64,000 bases of DNA from Fortiea contorta PCC 7126 (GCF_000332295.1 NZ_KB235930.1:1369895-1433894); one strand, 5' to 3'; counted from the stretch's first letter, positions 1 through 10,180 are shown. The notes: a model not told the origin generated them from the sequence alone. Numbers and translations are program-made.

Positions 1-3000
1 GGGAACTGTAACCAACTTCGCTAATGTAATGGTTGGAGTCGTGCAATTCAGCGATGATATGTTGGGCTGATTGTTGAGCATTAAGGGTGGGACTTAAATC
101 GATGGCGCGGGTGTAAACTTTTGGCCATTCCCATTTCAGGGTTTTGGTTAATCCGAATAAACCTGCACCGATGACTCCATAATTAACTTGATGCTGGAAA
201 CCAAAGGCGCCATCTAATCGGGCGACTGTACAGAAGCAACTGCGTCCGTAATTGGCGGCTTCGTTGAGGGGTTTTTTCAGGTATTTGGCGATGAAGAAGA
301 CTTGTTTAACGATCGCTTTTTCTGCTTCTAAATAACCAATGGTATGATTGACTGGGAAGATTGGGTGAATATGGATGAAGGCGCCTATCTTGCCGATGTT
401 GTTGGCGATTGCTTCTAATTTGTGTTGCAGTAGTTCTTCGGTTAAGTCGGCTAAGGTTATCCGTGTGACTCCGGGTGGTAGTTGGGCTTGTGTTGACACT
501 ACGGATGATGGGAAGCTGAGAACTACAATTTTCCAACCTTGTTCAATTAAGTTTTGCACTACCACTGAGGTGGTGAGGGAACCATCATCGGTGATTAAGC
601 CGATGTGTCCCTCTGGTAATGTGAAGTCTAAGTCGTCTGGTGGGGGGAGAAATTTCAGTTGAGCGGGACGGCGTTTGACGTTATGCTCTATATTTATCGG
701 CTCGTCGTCAAGCTCAAGTTGATACTTTTTTTTTTCACCTCCAGCCAGTGTCTGGAGATAATCAACTATTTGACCAATTGTTCTTAAGTCTCCCAGTTCT
801 TCGAGATTTGGTTTGGGAAGGTCGGGGTACATTTCTTGCATGGCGCCTAAAATTTCGACTCGTTTGATGGAGTCAATTCCTAGGTCGGCTTCCATGTCCA
901 TTTCCATTTCTAGCATCTCGACTGGATAGCCTGTTTTTTCACTGGTAATGTTTAACAGGGTTTGTCCTAAGTCTGCGTAATCGCTAGTTACGGTTGTTTC
1001 TGGTTCGGGAATGGCGGGTTCAGGAGGAGTAACAATCGGTGTTACTTCACTGACTGGTGTTGGTTGGGGAATGACGACTGGTTCAACGGGTGCTGCTTGT
1101 TGGACTTCTTGAATGGCGATTTCTACGGAGACGCTACGGGAAGCATGGGATTCGAGATACTCGACAACTTGACCGATGGTGCGTTTTTCGGAGAGTTCTT
1201 CTAAGTTGGGTTTGGGTAAATCTGGGTAAAGTTCTTGTAGTCCTCCCAAAATTTCGACTCGTTTGATGGAGTCAATTCCTAGGTCGGCTTCCATATCCAT
1301 GTCCATTTCTAACATTTCTATGGGATAGCCTGTTTTTTCGCTGGTGATTTCTAGGAGGTGTTTACCTAGTTCAGCTAAATTCAAGTTACTCGCTACAGGT
1401 GCGGGAATTTCTACAGCTTTGGGAATCTCAATTACAGGTGCGGGAATTTCTACAGCTTTGGGAATCTCAATTACAGGTGCGGGAATTTCTGCAGCTTTGG
1501 GAATCTCAATTACAGGTTTGGGTTGAATTTCCCACACAGGTGCTGGTTGATTCTCCACTATATTAGTGGTGGGAAGTGCAACTGCTGCTGTTTCGCCAGA
1601 AAGTAACTGAGAATATTCTTGCTGTATCAGTTGGAAAAAGTTTTTGCTGTATTCTACCTGTTCTTGCAGATACTGTTCATGGATGCGGAGGGTTTCACTG
1701 TGTTGGGCGTGAAACTGCAACATACTCCGCTGTAAACTTTCCATGACTACTGGTTTGATTTCCGTGTCAGGTTGAGAGTTAGCTAGCAGGGAATTCTGCT
1801 GTTGCATCAGTTGAAAGAAGGTTTTGGTATATTCAATCTGATGGTTGAGATAAGACCCGTGGAGTTGTAAATTTTCGCTTTGATTTTGCTGAAATTGTTT
1901 GAGCAGGTATTCTAAACTTTCCAGAATTCGTTGATAATTTGCGGGTTGTGCTGGTGTTGGTTGCATTTTCAGGACTGGGGACTCTTGATTAGGGACTCTT
2001 GATTGGGGAGATGAGGGAGACTCTTGTACAGACGCGATTAATCGAGTCTCTACGCCTTCCACAACATCTGTTTTCTGATGTCCATTCCTTTCAATTGCTG
2101 GATTTACAGGAGTCGTAACCTCTAAACTTGTTAAATCCGCTGCAATTGCGGAAGATTCAGGGGTGGGAGTTGTCACTACTGCTTCAGCCAACTTCACTTG
2201 ATGACCATTTTGCAAAGCTTGAGCGAAGGCGTTTTTGGTTTTTTCTGATTTATAATTAATGCCGTTCAACCGCACAGTTAAGGCTTTTTTCTTCTCGTCT
2301 TCTGGTGCGGGGAGTGTCGCTCTGAGTTGGTAAGGGTCGAGGTTTTTCAGCGTCATCCCTAATACTCGCAACTGAACTGCAGCTTCTCGCAAAGAGCGAT
2401 CGCTATTCTTTTGTGTGCTGGGGTTTAATGTTACGGTAATATGAGGGCGATCGCCTAAGGTATCTTTGACTAAGTTAGAAAGTATCTTCCGAGGGCCGAA
2501 TTCCACAAAGCATGTCCCACCCGCTGCATAGATATTTTCAATCTCTTGTTTAAACAAGACTGAATTTGAGAGGTGGTTTTCCAAGACTTTTTGCATGGCT
2601 GCAGGTTCTTGGGGATACTGTTTACCAGTGACGTTGCTGAAAACTGGAATTTTGGGAGTTTGGAAGTTAACAGACTTGGTTGCGATCGCAAACGATTTCT
2701 GTGCAAAAGCAATTAAGGGAGTGTGGAAGGCTGCAGATACAGGTAGTAACACTGCTGCATATCCTTGGTCATGTAAGCTGTTACGTACTTTCGCAATTTC
2801 AGCGGTTGGCCCTGCTAAGACAACTTGTGTGGGAGAATTATAGTTAGCGATCGCCACTTGTGGATAATGCCGCACTACGGCTTCAACTTTGGCAATTTCT
2901 TCTTTCACTGCCAACATACTACCCGCATCATGGTCTGGGTCTTCTGGCGCAGCCATTGCTTGACCCCTAGCTTTCACTAAGAAGAAATAATCTTGGTCAC

Positions 3001-5215
3001 TCAACACACCCGCAGCCCACAAAGCGGTCAATTCACCAAAGCTGTGTCCCGCTACAAAGTCTGACCTAAACCCAGCTTGTTGAAAGATGGAATATAACCC
3101 CGCACTAAAGGAACCTATTGCAGGTTGAGCATATTCTGTTCTTTGCAAAGCTGCAATTTGAGCATTCTTTTCTGACTCTTCAAATACCGGATGGGGGAAA
3201 ACAATCTGCGACAACGGTTGCAAATTATCTTTGAGCAACAAGCTATCCATGTAACCATAAATTCGTCGCAAAATGGGGAAGTTCATCACCACTTCCCTTC
3301 CCATTTCCAAATATTGCGAACCTTGTCCAGAAAACAAGGCGACAACTTTTCCGCCCAATGCCATCCCAGAGGCGCGATAATAAATACCTTGGGGATGTTC
3401 CCAAGCTGGCGCAGTTCCTTTGAGTTTCAACCAGTCCAAGCTAGTTTGCAAGAACTTACAAGCTTCTTGCAGATTCTCCACCACAAACCCTACCCGCGCT
3501 GCTGCTAAAGGAATTTCTTGATTTTGACAATCTTGAACTAATTGGGTGTAGTGTCTATCTGCGGCTGTTGATTGCAATTTTGCCAAAGTCTCTTCACACT
3601 TAATCACCAACTGCGCCGGAGTGTCAGCAAATAAAATTATCTCCGCAGGCGCATTGTGTAAGCGATAAGCGCAATTTTGTTCCGCTTGATGTTCTTCCAA
3701 AACCACATGATAATTAGTTCCACCAAAACCAAAGGAACTCACACCCGCCCGTCTTGGTGCTTCCCCATCGGCGCGAATCCAGGGTCTAGTTTCGGTGTTC
3801 AAATAAAACGCGGAATTTTTAATATTTAGTTTGGGGTTCGGCTCGGTAATATTAATTGTTGCTGGCAAAATCTTGTGATGTAACGCCAGCGCTGTTTTAA
3901 TCAAACTCGCCGCACCCGCAGCTGCTTTTGTATGTCCAATTTGGGATTTCACACTACCAAGCGCAATGTGCTGTTTGTGGGAATCTTCCTCAGCAAAGAA
4001 ATCTCGCAAAGAACCGAACTCGGTCGGGTCTCCAGCCATTGTCCCTGTACCGTGAGCTTCCATTAACCCCACAGTAGCAGGGGAAAAACCCGCATCATCA
4101 TAAGCCCGACGCAAAGCTGATACCTGTCCTTCCTTGCGCGGTGCATAAATACTCTTGTAGCGTCCATCGCTAGAAGTACCAATACCTTTGATGACTGCAT
4201 AGATTTTGTCGTTGTCGCGTTCTGCATCTTCCAAACGCTTCAACACCAGCATTCCAATTCCTTCACCTAACATCATCCCATCAGATTTAGCATCAAATGG
4301 TTTCACATGTTCCCCAGGAGAAACCGCCGGAGTTTTGCTGAAGGAAATATAAGCCATGATGGTGTTATCGGTATCCACACCACCAGTCAGCATCATGTCG
4401 CTGCGATATTCAACTAGTTCGCTAATTGCCATTTTCAAAGCACCAAAGGAACTAGCACAAGCCGCATCCACAACACAATTCATCCCGCCAAAATTCAAGC
4501 GGTTAGCAATTCTTCCCGCTACCACATTCGCTAACATTCCAGGGAAAGCATTTTCATCCCATTTGACATAAGCGCTTTTAATTTTCTCGACAATCTTTTG
4601 GGTATCTTCATCAGATAAACCGCTGCTTTTTAAAGCTTTTTCCCAAATGGGATATTCCAATCTGGCAGACAATGGCATTCCTAATTGTTTAGCCATCGCC
4701 ACACCCAAAATTACCCCCACAGTTTCCCGGCTAAATTCTCTCGCCTCGCCATATCCTGCGTCCTCCATCGCCTCTTTCGCAACTACTAAACTTAATAGTT
4801 GGGAGACATCTGTGACTTCTAAAATGCTGGGAGGAATGCCAAATTCCATCGGGTTAAATTCAACCTCCGGAATAAACCCGCCCCGTTTGCAATAAGTTTT
4901 ATCTTCCGGTGTTCTCGGATTAGGATCATAGTAATCTTCTACGCTCCAATGGGTAGAAGGAACATCAGTAATACAATCTATTTTGCTAACAATATTGTGC
5001 CAATATTCTCTTAAAGTTCTCGCTTGCGGAAACAGCGACGCCATCCCCACAATCGCTATAGGATTTTGTTGTAATTGTCTGTTAATTTTTTTCGTGGACA
5101 TTGATTTATCTGCAGTCACTTTTTTTTCCTCTATAAACTTGATCAAATCTTTTTCACAACTGTTGATGAGGCTCTCTAATTCTGCCAAAGCAGTATCAAT
5201 TGAATAAGCAGACAT
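1..5215 (-). CDS. hglE: HglE-type heterocyst glycolipid polyketide synthase (C-terminus cut by window edge)
   Basis: Large type I iterative PKS of the PfaA/HglE kind that builds the long-chain alcohol of heterocyst glycolipids. The frame is open from the ATG at 5215 to the window edge, about 1738 residues. Domains in order: ketosynthase (DAACAS, catalytic Cys about residue 253, then EAHGTGT and GSVKSQIGHTKAAAG); acyltransferase (ALFSGQGSQ near 625, GHSFGE with Ser about 725); a Gln-rich linker with two similar YTKTFFQL/YSKNFFQL segments; a 39-bp tandem repeat encoding EIPKAVEIPAPVI units; two acyl carrier domains, each LGIDSIKRVEILG (Ser about 1316 and 1449); then the start of a ketoreductase from about 1535. 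It is divergent from hgdB across 1.46 kb, which matches my memory of alr5351 (hglE) in Anabaena PCC 7120. A second hglE-like PKS exists in some strains, so the exact paralogue is inferred from the neighbours. Confidence 0.9.
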   Translation of the reverse strand, partial: MSAYSIDTALAELESLINSCEKDLIKFIEEKKVTADKSMSTKKINRQLQQNPIAIVGMASLFPQARTLREYWHNIVSKIDCITDVPSTHWSVEDYYDPNPRTPEDKTYCKRGGFIPEVEFNPMEFGIPPSILEVTDVSQLLSLVVAKEAMEDAGYGEAREFSRETVGVILGVAMAKQLGMPLSARLEYPIWEKALKSSGLSDEDTQKIVEKIKSAYVKWDENAFPGMLANVVAGRIANRLNFGGMNCVVDAACASSFGALKMAISELVEYRSDMMLTGGVDTDNTIMAYISFSKTPAVSPGEHVKPFDAKSDGMMLGEGIGMLVLKRLEDAERDNDKIYAVIKGIGTSSDGRYKSIYAPRKEGQVSALRRAYDDAGFSPATVGLMEAHGTGTMAGDPTEFGSLRDFFAEEDSHKQHIALGSVKSQIGHTKAAAGAASLIKTALALHHKILPATINITEPNPKLNIKNSAFYLNTETRPWIRADGEAPRRAGVSSFGFGGTNYHVVLEEHQAEQNCAYRLHNAPAEIILFADTPAQLVIKCEETLAKLQSTAADRHYTQLVQDCQNQEIPLAAARVGFVVENLQEACKFLQTSLDWLKLKGTAPAWEHPQGIYYRASGMALGGKVVALFSGQGSQYLEMGREVVMNFPILRRIYGYMDSLLLKDNLQPLSQIVFPHPVFEESEKNAQIAALQRTEYAQPAIGSFSAGLYSIFQQAGFRSDFVAGHSFGELTALWAAGVLSDQDYFFLVKARGQAMAAPEDPDHDAGSMLAVKEEIAKVEAVVRHYPQVAIANYNSPTQVVLAGPTAEIAKVRNSLHDQGYAAVLLPVSAAFHTPLIAFAQKSFAIATKSVNFQTPKIPVFSNVTGKQYPQEPAAMQKVLENHLSNSVLFKQEIENIYAAGGTCFVEFGPRKILSNLVKDTLGDRPHITVTLNPSTQKNSDRSLREAAVQLRVLGMTLKNLDPYQLRATLPAPEDEKKKALTVRLNGINYKSEKTKNAFAQALQNGHQVKLAEAVVTTPTPESSAIAADLTSLEVTTPVNPAIERNGHQKTDVVEGVETRLIASVQESPSSPQSRVPNQESPVLKMQPTPAQPANYQRILESLEYLLKQFQQNQSENLQLHGSYLNHQIEYTKTFFQLMQQQNSLLANSQPDTEIKPVVMESLQRSMLQFHAQHSETLRIHEQYLQEQVEYSKNFFQLIQQEYSQLLSGETAAVALPTTNIVENQPAPVWEIQPKPVIEIPKAAEIPAPVIEIPKAVEIPAPVIEIPKAVEIPAPVASNLNLAELGKHLLEITSEKTGYPIEMLEMDMDMEADLGIDSIKRVEILGGLQELYPDLPKPNLEELSEKRTIGQVVEYLESHASRSVSVEIAIQEVQQAAPVEPVVIPQPTPVSEVTPIVTPPEPAIPEPETTVTSDYADLGQTLLNITSEKTGYPVEMLEMEMDMEADLGIDSIKRVEILGAMQEMYPDLPKPNLEELGDLRTIGQIVDYLQTLAGGEKKKYQLELDDEPINIEHNVKRRPAQLKFLPPPDDLDFTLPEGHIGLITDDGSLTTSVVVQNLIEQGWKIVVLSFPSSVVSTQAQLPPGVTRITLADLTEELLQHKLEAIANNIGKIGAFIHIHPIFPVNHTIGYLEAEKAIVKQVFFIAKYLKKPLNEAANYGRSCFCTVARLDGAFGFQHQVNYGVIGAGLFGLTKTLKWEWPKVYTRAIDLSPTLNAQQSAQHIIAELHDSNHYISEVGYSS
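1396..1512. repeat. Three tandem 39-bp repeats inside hglE
   Basis: Three in-frame 39-bp units start at 1396, 1435 and 1474, nearly identical, and a few bases of a fourth follow. They encode a Pro/Ala/Ile/Glu-rich linker (13 residues per unit) just before the first acyl carrier domain. The copy number probably varies between strains. Confidence 0.9.
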
Positions 5216-6676
5216 AGGGGATAGACTAATCTAAGGTACTGTGAATTACGAAGCTGCAGTAATTTCTGTTATTTACCAAAAATCAGATATTCTGTCTTCG
5301 CGCCAGCCTCGGCTAAATACTTTTTTTGGCATCAACGCTCCACGAAATCTTGGGAAGTAATGAGGTATTACCGATAAAAATTCATACTTCATCCTAGAAA
5401 GAGCGGTTAGCGAAGAAAGCTTCTACATTCTTCGGGAGCCAGTTTCGGCATCTAGGATAATATATTTTATGAATTGTGCTCAATAAAAGTTGCCAAACTT
5501 GTTACAGAAAAAACTCACTTTGATTTGCCATTAATGCCAAATTTTTCAAAGTACTCAAATCATCTGTAAGTGATGACAATGCGGTTTGTATTAGCTGTTT
5601 CTTTTGTAAAAATCAATCAAGTAACTAATCTAGCGAACCGCTTGAGAGTATTTGAATTAATACAAACACTAGCACAACCTATAAGAAGTAAATCTGTTAT
5701 TTAAAGCTATTTTAGATAATTGATAGTTGATTGCTGACAAAAAGCTCAGATAAAGTTACTAATACAAGTATTATTTATTACTGGTTTTTGCGGCACAATA
5801 TTTCATCAATTTAAGTTGTCATCCAGAACTAGTAAAGAGTACCAAAAATATCTTTTCAATAAAACGAGTCTTGATTAATACAAAGACTCTGTAAAGCGAT
5901 TACAGTATTTTTTTCAGCATAACATCATAATTAAACAAACGTTTTTGATGATTTTTTAAAATAAATAAACTTAAAAATCCTAAAAGTTATTTATAAAACA
6001 AATATGAATTTTGAAAATAGTGCGTGATAAACAACATATTTGGGCATAAGGTATTGATTATTTTCCTCTCATCTTCTCGATGCTGCCACTTGTTCATCTT
6101 CTACCGAGTTTGATATATCATTTTTAAGCGTTGTCAGTTAAAACACTCACAATAGAAGTCAAATACACTTAATTTAGAATTTTGCTGACAAAATTGACGA
6201 GAATGTCTTACCGTACACAACTACCTTTAAACCGCTCGGTTAATAATAACAAATCTGCTTAATCGTCCATAATATAATTCAGTTCATAGGTAAGATTGAC
6301 TATGTTTTGCTGCAGCAGATAATTTGATGAATTTTGTACCCATACTGTCTAGAGGAATCCTCTGAATATATTGACAAGATTTTGTTTTTTTGCAATCATA
6401 ATTGTACACAAGTTTATCCTCAGTTATTCACGTAATTTTCAGACTCAGTGAATTGTTAACATTCAGGATAAAACTTTTGAGGTTTTGGCATAGCATCCAT
6501 ATTGATTTCGTCAGTTTGATTATTAGTTGTGACTGCAGAAATAGAGAATAATTCATTGACAACTAATTGGATTTATTCATTTTGTTCGGATGAAACTATA
6601 GAGAGTGAAACGTCTTGGTAAATTTTTGGATGAGTCACTCTTATAAAGCGAAAAATAGAACCATTGGAATGAAAAT
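5216..6676. promoter_or_regulatory. Long divergent intergenic region between hglE and hgdB
   Basis: 1.46 kb of AT-rich DNA with no credible ORF. It must carry the promoters of both hglE (leftward) and hgdB (rightward). I looked for a clean GTA-N8-TAC NtcA site and did not find one. Its length suggests distal start sites or a long leader, or an unannotated small RNA, but no such RNA can be shown from the sequence. Confidence 0.5.
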
Positions 6677-7882
6677 ATGGCAATAAACAAAGAAAGCCAG
6701 TTATTCACAAAAGCCTTAAGTCAATGGCGAATAATTTTGGCAGCTTCTGTCACTTTAGCTACAGGATTAATAGCTTTCTACGCTTTATCACCATTTTGGT
6801 TTCGTTCTGATGAGGCGAAAACTCAATCAGTAACTCCTGCGAAAACTGCACCAACAAGAGTTGCTGTCACAGCTTTAGGACGCTTACAACCTGAAGGAAA
6901 AATCACCTATTTATCTGCACCTCATTCAATTAATGGTGTGCTAGTCGAAAAACTTTTAGTGCAAGAAGGAGACCAAGTTAAAGCTGGACAAGTACTAGCT
7001 TATCTAGAAGATTATCGCCGTTCCACCACAGCTTTACAACAAGCTTTAGACAAATTGCAAGTAGCAAAAGCCCAACTATCCCAAGTGAAAGCCGGCGCTA
7101 AAAATGGAGATATTGAAGCACAAAAAGCGACAATCAGGCGTTTAGAGTCGCAATTAACCGGAGAAACTGCAGCCCAAGAGGCGATGATTGTTCGTCTACA
7201 AGCACAGTTAGACAATTCTCAAACAGAAAGAGATCGCTATCAACAATTATACAAAGAAGGGGGCATTTCTGCTTCCACAGCTGATAGCAAAGCCTTACAA
7301 CTAAAAACCGCACAACAGCAATTAACAGAAGCCAAAGCGACCCTCAACCAAACCCAAACCACTCTCCAAGACCAAATTAAAGAAGCAAAAGCCAGACTCA
7401 GAAGTTTAAACGAAGTCCGTCCCGTAGATGTTGAGTTAGCGCAAACAGAAGTCAGAAGCGCTACAACTGCTGTCAAGCAAGCAAAAGCTGACCAAGATTT
7501 AACTTATCTCAGAGCACCCATCAGCGGTACAATTCTCAAAATTCATGCCAAAACTGGCGAAATAATTTCTACTTCTGGATTTGCAGAAATCGGTAAAACA
7601 TCGCAAATGTATGTAGTCGCAGAAGTGTATCAAACCGACATTCAAAAAGTGCAAATAGGACAAAAAGCCACCATTACTAGCACTGCATTTCCTGGAGAAT
7701 TAAAAGGATATGTTAGAGAAGTGGGTTGGCAAGTTGATAAACAAAGTATCTTTAGTCTTAACCCCAGTTCTGATACAGACCGCAAAATTGTGCAGGTGAA
7801 AATCTTTATTGATAATCCCGAAGATAGTAAACGGGTATCTCGATTAAGCAACTTACAAGTAGATGTTGCTATTCATATCTAA
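6677..7882 (+). CDS. hgdB: HgdB, DevB-like membrane fusion protein of glycolipid exporter
   Basis: Periplasmic adaptor (HlyD/DevB family, 401 aa) that links an inner-membrane ABC exporter to a TolC-type channel. One N-terminal membrane segment (about residues 17-40) is followed by a split lipoyl/barrel-sandwich domain (GVLVEKLLVQEGDQV and later LRAPISGTILKIHAKTGE). Between them lies a long Gln/Ala/Lys-rich coiled-coil hairpin (about 115-260), then a beta-barrel (TSQMYVVAEVYQTDIQKV). The ATG at 6677 has no strong ribosome site. First of six same-strand genes. Position next to hglE and ahead of a DevC-like permease and an epimerase fits HgdB of Anabaena, which is needed for a proper heterocyst glycolipid layer (known of that family). 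A plain DevB paralogue is the alternative. Confidence 0.88.
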   Translation: MAINKESQLFTKALSQWRIILAASVTLATGLIAFYALSPFWFRSDEAKTQSVTPAKTAPTRVAVTALGRLQPEGKITYLSAPHSINGVLVEKLLVQEGDQVKAGQVLAYLEDYRRSTTALQQALDKLQVAKAQLSQVKAGAKNGDIEAQKATIRRLESQLTGETAAQEAMIVRLQAQLDNSQTERDRYQQLYKEGGISASTADSKALQLKTAQQQLTEAKATLNQTQTTLQDQIKEAKARLRSLNEVRPVDVELAQTEVRSATTAVKQAKADQDLTYLRAPISGTILKIHAKTGEIISTSGFAEIGKTSQMYVVAEVYQTDIQKVQIGQKATITSTAFPGELKGYVREVGWQVDKQSIFSLNPSSDTDRKIVQVKIFIDNPEDSKRVSRLSNLQVDVAIHI

Positions 7883-7926
7883 TTGGGGAGACGGGGAAGA
7901 ACAAATAACCAATATTGACTAAATCC

Positions 7927-9105
7927 ATGAATTTCAAAATTCCTTTAGCATGGCTACAGCTAGCCCAGCAAAGAATTCGTTTTCTCGTAGCTGTAGCTGG
8001 GATTGCTTTTATTGTGCTGTTGATGTTTATTCAGCTAGGCTTTCAAGATGCACTTTATTCTAGCGCCACCGCTGTGCATCAAAGCCTACGCGGCGATTTA
8101 TTCTTAGTCAGTTCTCAATATAAATCTTTGACCTCAAATCAAAGCTTTTCTAGGAGTCGTTTATATCAAGCCTTGGGATTTGATGGGGTCGAGTCAGTTA
8201 GCCCCATGTATTTGCAATTTGCTAAATTAAAAAATCCCGTAACGCATGAAAAATACTCCATCTATGTCATTGGTTTCGACCCAGGAAAATCGGTTCTAAA
8301 TATTCCAGAAGTTGAGCAGAATTTAGATAAGCTGAAAATTCCCGATATCATGCTTTTTGATCGTGATTCTCGCTCGGAATTTGGCCCCATCGCTGAACAA
8401 TTCGATATCGGAAATACTCAACAAACAATTGAAATTTTTCCCTTTAATTCTTTAATTGGTTATCGAGTGCGAGTTGGCGGTTTATTCAGTTTAGGCCCTT
8501 CTTTTGGCGTAGATGGCAATTTAATTGTGAGCGATTCAACCTTCTTGAGAATCAACCCTAATAGCCGTCCAGCGGATATGATTGATGTGGGTGTAATTAG
8601 CCTCAAAGCAGGTAGTGACGCGAATAAAGTTTTAAAACAATTAGAAGCCAATTTACCTAATGATGTGCAAGTTTTCACCTATCAAGGCTTCATTGACTTT
8701 GAAAAAAAATATTGGGCTGTCAGAACACCCATAGGTTTTATCTTGAATTTGATGTTAACAATGGCGTCTGTAGTTGGGGTGGTGATTGTTTACCAAATTC
8801 TCTACAGCAATATTGCTACTCAATTTATTGCTTATGCAACTTTGAAAGCGATAGGTTACGCCAACGGCTACTTATTAAATGTCGTCTTTCAACAAGCATT
8901 AATCTTGGCTTTTCTCAGCTATATTCCGGGAATAATTTTATCTGTAGCGCTATATGATTTTGCCATGAAAGCTACAAAACTACCCATCATGATGAATTGG
9001 AATAATGCTTTACTTGTGCTGATATCAACGGTGTTAATGTGCATTACTTCCGGTTCTCTCGCCATCAATAAACTTCGTTCTGCAGACCCTGCTGATATTT
9101 TCTAA
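7927..9105 (+). CDS. hgdC: HgdC, DevC-like ABC exporter permease
   Basis: Inner-membrane permease of the MacB/DevC type, about 392 aa. One membrane helix near the N-terminus (FLVAVAGIAFIVLLMFI) is followed by a large periplasmic domain and three C-terminal helices from about residue 270. I chose the ATG at 7927 (MNFKIPLAWLQL, the usual DevC N-terminus) over an in-frame TTG at 7915. It starts 45 bp after hgdB. No ATP-binding subunit gene (DevA-like) follows, so the pair must borrow an ATPase encoded elsewhere; to my knowledge the Anabaena hgdBC pair is arranged the same way. Confidence 0.87.
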   Translation: MNFKIPLAWLQLAQQRIRFLVAVAGIAFIVLLMFIQLGFQDALYSSATAVHQSLRGDLFLVSSQYKSLTSNQSFSRSRLYQALGFDGVESVSPMYLQFAKLKNPVTHEKYSIYVIGFDPGKSVLNIPEVEQNLDKLKIPDIMLFDRDSRSEFGPIAEQFDIGNTQQTIEIFPFNSLIGYRVRVGGLFSLGPSFGVDGNLIVSDSTFLRINPNSRPADMIDVGVISLKAGSDANKVLKQLEANLPNDVQVFTYQGFIDFEKKYWAVRTPIGFILNLMLTMASVVGVVIVYQILYSNIATQFIAYATLKAIGYANGYLLNVVFQQALILAFLSYIPGIILSVALYDFAMKATKLPIMMNWNNALLVLISTVLMCITSGSLAINKLRSADPADIF

Positions 9106-9156
9106 TTCAGTGTTAAATTGTCACAAATTTCATAAACTAAACCTGGAAATTAATTA

Positions 9157-10161
9157 ATGAACCTCGAAAATAAAACCGTTCTCATCACCGGAATTGAAGA
9201 ATTTATCGGCTTACGCACAGCCGAGTTAGCATTAGCGCAGGGAATGAAAGTTAGAGGATTACAAACTACTAAGGTTACTGATAAACAAGTTCAAAATTTA
9301 GGCGTTGAGGTGATATTTGGTAGTATTAATGATTATGCGATCGCCCAAAAAGCTTGTCAAGGTGTAGACCTCGTTATCCACACAGCCCAACTCGCCCAAG
9401 AAGCAGGCGCGCTGAATGATTTTCGCCAAATAAATGTTGACGGCGCTATTAACATAGCCAAAGCTGCTAAAAGCGCTGGTGTAAAAACTTTTGTACATCT
9501 TTCTAGTGTGTTAGTTTATGGGTTTAACTATCCTGCTAATGTGACAGAATCTCAGTCATTATCTAGTGAAAACAACCCTTACTGTCAAACCAAAATAGAA
9601 GCCGAAGCAGCGCTTTTACAATTAAATAATTCCCCAGATTTTAACGTCATTATTATTCGCGCCGGCGATGTATACGGACCTGGTTCTATCCCTTGGATAG
9701 TCCGACCAGTTCATTTCATGCAACAAAAATTATTTGCTTGTGCTAACGATAGCCCAGGAATCATTAATCATGTGTATGTAGATAACTTGATTGATGCGAT
9801 GTTTCTAGCTGCAGAAAAAGCCAATGCTGGTGAAATTTTCAACATTACCGATGGACAAGAAACTTTTGGTAAAGATTACTTTCATCGGTTAGCAGAAATC
9901 TCCGGTTCACCTGCTCCTCTTTCTTTAGGGAAAGATGAAATTAAACTTTTTCTCAAATTACGTGTCCAAGGTCAAAAACTCTTTCGCAAAAAAGCAGACA
10001 TTCTCCCAGAGTCAGTAGATTTTATGACTCGTCCCCATGCTTACTCTATTAATAAAGCCCAAACTCTGCTGAATTACGCTCCCAAAATTAATTTGGAAGA
10101 AGGATTGCGACGCACGCAGGAATGGTTAGCAAAAACTGATATCCAAAAATTAATGAAATAG
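9157..10161 (+). CDS. hgdA: HgdA-like NAD-dependent epimerase/dehydratase
   Basis: Extended short-chain dehydrogenase, 334 aa, of the sugar-nucleotide epimerase family. The Rossmann start reads VLITGIEEFIG, so the middle glycine of the usual TGxxGxxG loop is Glu15. The catalytic Ser-Tyr-Lys set is visible as LSSVLVYG and YCQTK, with RAGDVYGPG in the substrate side. HgdA of Anabaena has been described as a UDP-galactose 4-epimerase needed for normal heterocyst glycolipid composition; position after hgdBC supports this gene being its counterpart. It probably supplies or tailors the sugar used by HglT. The altered dinucleotide loop leaves cofactor preference open. Confidence 0.82.
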   Translation: MNLENKTVLITGIEEFIGLRTAELALAQGMKVRGLQTTKVTDKQVQNLGVEVIFGSINDYAIAQKACQGVDLVIHTAQLAQEAGALNDFRQINVDGAINIAKAAKSAGVKTFVHLSSVLVYGFNYPANVTESQSLSSENNPYCQTKIEAEAALLQLNNSPDFNVIIIRAGDVYGPGSIPWIVRPVHFMQQKLFACANDSPGIINHVYVDNLIDAMFLAAEKANAGEIFNITDGQETFGKDYFHRLAEISGSPAPLSLGKDEIKLFLKLRVQGQKLFRKKADILPESVDFMTRPHAYSINKAQTLLNYAPKINLEEGLRRTQEWLAKTDIQKLMK

Positions 10162-10180
10162 TCAAGGAGAGAAATAAACT

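Noticed and set aside
5216-6676. NtcA sites (GTA-N8-TAC) in the hglE-hgdB spacer
   Set aside because: Near matches have 5, 7 or 9 bases between the halves; none fits.
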